Assembly (NCBI GenBank): GCA_013003325.1 | Contig: JABDJU010000057.1 | Coordinates: forward strand, 1 to 16,974 | DNA: 16,974 nt | Direction of reading: 5' to 3' | Origin: Acidimicrobiales bacterium | Lineage (GTDB): Bacteria; Actinomycetota; Acidimicrobiia; Acidimicrobiales; SZUA-35 | Shown here: positions 14,629 through 16,974 of the stretch, piece by piece | Layout of the letters: each line of letters starts with the position of its first letter | How positions within the stretch are numbered: position 1 is the stretch's first letter | The notes under the pieces: model-generated | Told to the model about the DNA's origin: nothing | Seen by the model: only the letters and a program-made list of their open reading frames with translations | The model's database searches: none | Position numbers and translations under genes: made by a program

Positions 14629-16974
14629 GTGCTCAAGCTCACTCACAAACCCATTTCGGGCGTTCTCGCCCCTGTGCTGGCCGTCATCCTGGTCTTGGTG
14701 TTGGCCGCCCCGGTGGCGGCGGCGCCACCTGCGGCTCCTGAGGGCCTATCGGTCACCGCCGGGACCGACTCGATCTCAGCCAGTTGGAGCCCGCCTGCCG
14801 ACGATGGAGGGCAGCCCATCACCGGCTACTCGGTTTCACTGTCCGGCGCGGCCGCCGACAACGTCACCGTCGTCGGGACCAGCCACACCTTCAGCTCGCT
14901 CGCCCCTGGCGACTACACCGTCACCGTTGCGGCAATCAACGCCGACGGCACCGGTGCTGGCACATCCGGATCGGCAACAATCGTTCAGCCCGTCACGACA
15001 CCCAGCGTCCCTGCCGACATCACCGCAACGGTGACTGGTCAGTCGGTGACGGTGTCGTGGTCGGCGTCGGCTGATGATGGTGGTGACCCGTTCATTCTCT
15101 ATCTGGTGTCGGTCGGAGGCATCACCGGTGAGACCGAGTCGACGAGCATCACCTTCGACAACGTCCCGCCCGGCACCTATACCGCCGGTGTCGCCGCCTC
15201 CAATACCGGTGGTACGTCGGCGGCTGGTTCGTCTGCGCCTTTTACTGTTGATGCGCCGGTGTCGGCGCCGTCGGCTCCGACGGGTGTGTCGGGGTCGGTG
15301 TCTGGTCAGTCGGTGACGGTGTCGTGGTCGGCGTCGGCTGATGATGGTGGTGATCCGGCGATCACCTATTCGGTGTCGTTTGGTGCTGAGTCGACGACGA
15401 CCACGGGTACGTCGGTGACCTTTACTGGTGTGGCGCCGGGTACGTATACGGCGAGTGTGACGGCGTCGAATTCGGGTGGTACGTCGGCGGCTGGTTCGTC
15501 TGCGCCTTTCACCGTCGATCCGCCGATCGGAACTCCCGGCGCACCAGAGAACGCCACGGCTTCGGTCGATGGCCAAACAGTGAACGTCTCCTGGACGCCC
15601 CCGAGCGACAACGGTGGCGATCCGGCGATCACCTACGAGATCACCCTCGGGGGTCAGACCCCCCAGAGCACAACGGGTACCTCGGCATCGTTCAGCAACG
15701 TGCCCCCCGGCACGTACAGCGCAACGATCACCGCCTCGAACCTGGCAGGAGAAGGCGGCAGTGCGCAGACCAATTCGGTCACCGTCAACGCTCCCGCCGA
15801 TGTGCCCGCCGCACCGGGTGATCTCACCGTGACGCCGGCCGGCCTCGGCGTGGCGGTGTCGTGGTCGACTCCGGCCGACAACGGCTCACCCATCACCAGC
15901 TACACCGTCACGCTGAACGGTTCTGCGTCGACCTTCGGCAGCTCGCCCGCTTCGTATGCAACCCTCGCCCCGGGCTCCTACACCGTCACGGTCGCCGCCA
16001 CCAATGGGGTTGGCACAGGTCCGGCTGCGGGACCGGTGTCGTTCACAATCGAGCAACCGGTCGAGGCCCCTGGCACCCCCAGCAATGTGAATGCGTCGGT
16101 CAGCGGTCAGACGGTCAACGTGACCTGGTCCCGGCCCGATGATGGAGGCGATCCGGACCTCAGCTATGAGGTGTCGTTGTCGGGAGGCCCTTCACAAACG
16201 GTGACGTCGCCGTCGGCCTCGTTCACCAACGTTGCTGCCGGGGACTACTCGGTTTCGGTGACCGCCACCAACTCGGCGGGAACCAGCGGTGCGAGCGTTA
16301 GCTCGTCGTTCTCGGTCTTCACCCGGCCGGGCACACCGACCAATCTGGCCGCCGCCGCAGATGGCTCGTCGGTCGTCGCAACCTGGCAAGCACCCTCGGT
16401 CGACGGCAACCGCCCCCTCACCGGATATCAGGTGAGACTCGAGCTCAACAACGCGGTAGTTGCCACCCAAGACGTTGGCGCCGGAACCACCTCGGCGAGG
16501 TTCGACAACCTAACCCCGGAGGTATACAGGGTGGTCGTCTCGGCCCAGAACGATCAAGGAATCGGAAACGGTGCCGCCGTCGACGTAGAAGTCGGGTCCA
16601 CTGCGCCCTCCGCCCCCACCAACGTGTCGGCATCGGCATCGTTCCAGACCGTCACCGTCACATGGGACCCACCGCTGTCGGCGGGCAACACGGCCCTGAC
16701 CGGATATGAGGTCACGGTCGGCTCGGCGGTTCAGACCGTCGGTAGCGGCACCCGCTCGGCGGTCCTGGCCGACATCGAGCCGGGCACGTACATCGCCGAG
16801 GTTCGGGCGATCAATTCAGGTGGCAAGAGCCTCGCCGGCGAGTCCGGCAGCTTCAAAACCGAAACCGTCTTCTCTCCGTTTGAATCCGCGGAAGCACTGG
16901 TGAGCCAGCAGTACGCCGACTTCCTTGGCCGAGCCCCTGACCGGGCTGGCATCGCCTATTGGCAGGGAGTCCTC
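14629..16974 (+). CDS. Secreted multi-FN3 protein with DUF4214-like C-terminal region (3' end beyond window)
   Basis: The 782 residues seen here stay open to the window end. The N-terminus is a Sec signal peptide: basic MLKLTHK, a long hydrophobic stretch (about 13-30) and a likely cut after APVAAA near residue 32. Eight fibronectin type III domains follow, at about 36-120, 126-208, 214-296, 304-388, 393-474, 480-563, 567-655 and 660-745. Each has the pattern VxVSW...DDGGxPIxxY...PGxYTVxVxAxNxxG. From about 752, LVSQQYADFLGRAPDRAGIAYWQ matches the DUF4214 repeat found in secreted and surface proteins. The product is probably exported and either bound at the cell surface or released; FN3 arrays usually act as spacers or binding modules, and no catalytic domain is visible yet. 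Domains 2 and 3 show unusual DNA identity and codon use. The start is set by the Shine-Dalgarno at 14614. Confidence 0.9.
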   Translation, partial: MLKLTHKPISGVLAPVLAVILVLVLAAPVAAAPPAAPEGLSVTAGTDSISASWSPPADDGGQPITGYSVSLSGAAADNVTVVGTSHTFSSLAPGDYTVTVAAINADGTGAGTSGSATIVQPVTTPSVPADITATVTGQSVTVSWSASADDGGDPFILYLVSVGGITGETESTSITFDNVPPGTYTAGVAASNTGGTSAAGSSAPFTVDAPVSAPSAPTGVSGSVSGQSVTVSWSASADDGGDPAITYSVSFGAESTTTTGTSVTFTGVAPGTYTASVTASNSGGTSAAGSSAPFTVDPPIGTPGAPENATASVDGQTVNVSWTPPSDNGGDPAITYEITLGGQTPQSTTGTSASFSNVPPGTYSATITASNLAGEGGSAQTNSVTVNAPADVPAAPGDLTVTPAGLGVAVSWSTPADNGSPITSYTVTLNGSASTFGSSPASYATLAPGSYTVTVAATNGVGTGPAAGPVSFTIEQPVEAPGTPSNVNASVSGQTVNVTWSRPDDGGDPDLSYEVSLSGGPSQTVTSPSASFTNVAAGDYSVSVTATNSAGTSGASVSSSFSVFTRPGTPTNLAAAADGSSVVATWQAPSVDGNRPLTGYQVRLELNNAVVATQDVGAGTTSARFDNLTPEVYRVVVSAQNDQGIGNGAAVDVEVGSTAPSAPTNVSASASFQTVTVTWDPPLSAGNTALTGYEVTVGSAVQTVGSGTRSAVLADIEPGTYIAEVRAINSGGKSLAGESGSFKTETVFSPFESAEALVSQQYADFLGRAPDRAGIAYWQGVL
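15035..15509 (+). repeat. Tandem FN3-coding repeat with 267-bp period (domains 2 and 3)
   Basis: A 52-base block at 15035-15086 recurs exactly at 15302-15353, and a 35-base block at 15208-15242 recurs exactly at 15475-15509. Both pairs are 267 bases (89 codons) apart. The DNA between the blocks has diverged. A shorter match (17 bases at 15352-15368 and 15619-15635) extends the same period into domain 4. This indicates in-frame domain duplication followed by divergence or partial gene conversion. Confidence 0.85.

Noticed and set aside
14836..15576. 246-codon minus-strand Arg-rich frame opposite the FN3 repeats
   Set aside because: Its repetitive RRR/HRR composition is the reverse reading of the FN3 coding repeats. 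The plus-strand frame is open throughout and has clear domains.
1..16974. Frequent GATC/CGATCG palindromes across the window
   Set aside because: They fall mostly inside genes in Asp, Arg, Ile and Ser codon contexts and show no spacing pattern. A genome-wide count against codon-shuffled sequence would be needed to claim more.
1..16974. Search for tRNA or rRNA genes, CRISPR arrays, insertion sequences, toxin-antitoxin pairs or a defence island
   Set aside because: No cloverleaf, spacer-repeat array, transposase, short paired toxin-antitoxin frames or known defence domain could be seen. Non-coding gaps total only a few hundred bases.

Overview
The window is high-GC bacterial chromosome with dense, tightly packed genes, short intergenic gaps, frequent GTG starts and mostly C/G-ending codons. 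The gene set (CarD-domain mfd, three-gene pntAA-pntAB-pntB transhydrogenase, YabN-like methylase-MazG fusion, secreted FN3 plus DUF4214-like protein) and leaderless-type TAnnnT boxes beside most first-gene starts point to an actinobacterium, plausibly of the Acidimicrobiia. The phylum is a fairly confident inference; the class is a guess.

Layout. 1-2903: 3' four-fifths of mfd, the transcription-repair coupling factor. 2951-5765: pntAA-pntAB-pntB, an operon with 4-bp and 1-bp gene overlaps, encoding proton-translocating NAD(P) transhydrogenase. 5820-7583: a 587-residue protein with HEGDWE and AGSHA motifs (Vps62-like) and a C-terminal four-helix membrane region. 7725-8513 (minus): a nitrilase-superfamily omega-amidase with an E41-K117-C151 triad. 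8557-10871: a PpiC-type prolyl isomerase lipoprotein overlapping by 4 bp with a methylase-MazG pyrophosphohydrolase. 10906-11556 (minus): an unrecognised protein with a long proline-rich tail. 11598-14552: a complete LacZ-type GH2 beta-galactosidase. 14629 to the window end: a secreted protein with eight FN3 domains, followed by the start of a DUF4214-like repeat; it continues past the window.

How it fits together. Most genes are housekeeping: DNA repair at stalled RNA polymerase, NADPH supply, nitrogen or keto-acid amide salvage, folding of exported proteins and nucleotide-pool cleaning. mfd, a PpiC protein and mazG lie close together in several Gram-positive lineages, so the pnt, Vps62-like and amidase genes look like an insertion into an old neighbourhood. 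The lacZ, proline-rich and FN3 genes are more accessory. No RNA gene, insertion sequence, CRISPR array, prophage or recognisable defence system was seen, and no intergenic stretch exceeds 141 bp.

The most interesting non-coding signal is regulatory. Six transcription units have a TAnnnT -10-like hexamer ending 6 to 8 bases before the start codon, as expected for leaderless mRNAs. In two divergent pairs the whole intergenic space is only about 41-43 bp, so the two promoters must overlap. The FN3 gene differs: it has a TTGACA -35, a leader and a strong Shine-Dalgarno sequence. Within it, FN3 domains 2 and 3 share blocks of identical DNA at a fixed 267-base offset, in a T/G-ending codon style unlike the rest of the gene.
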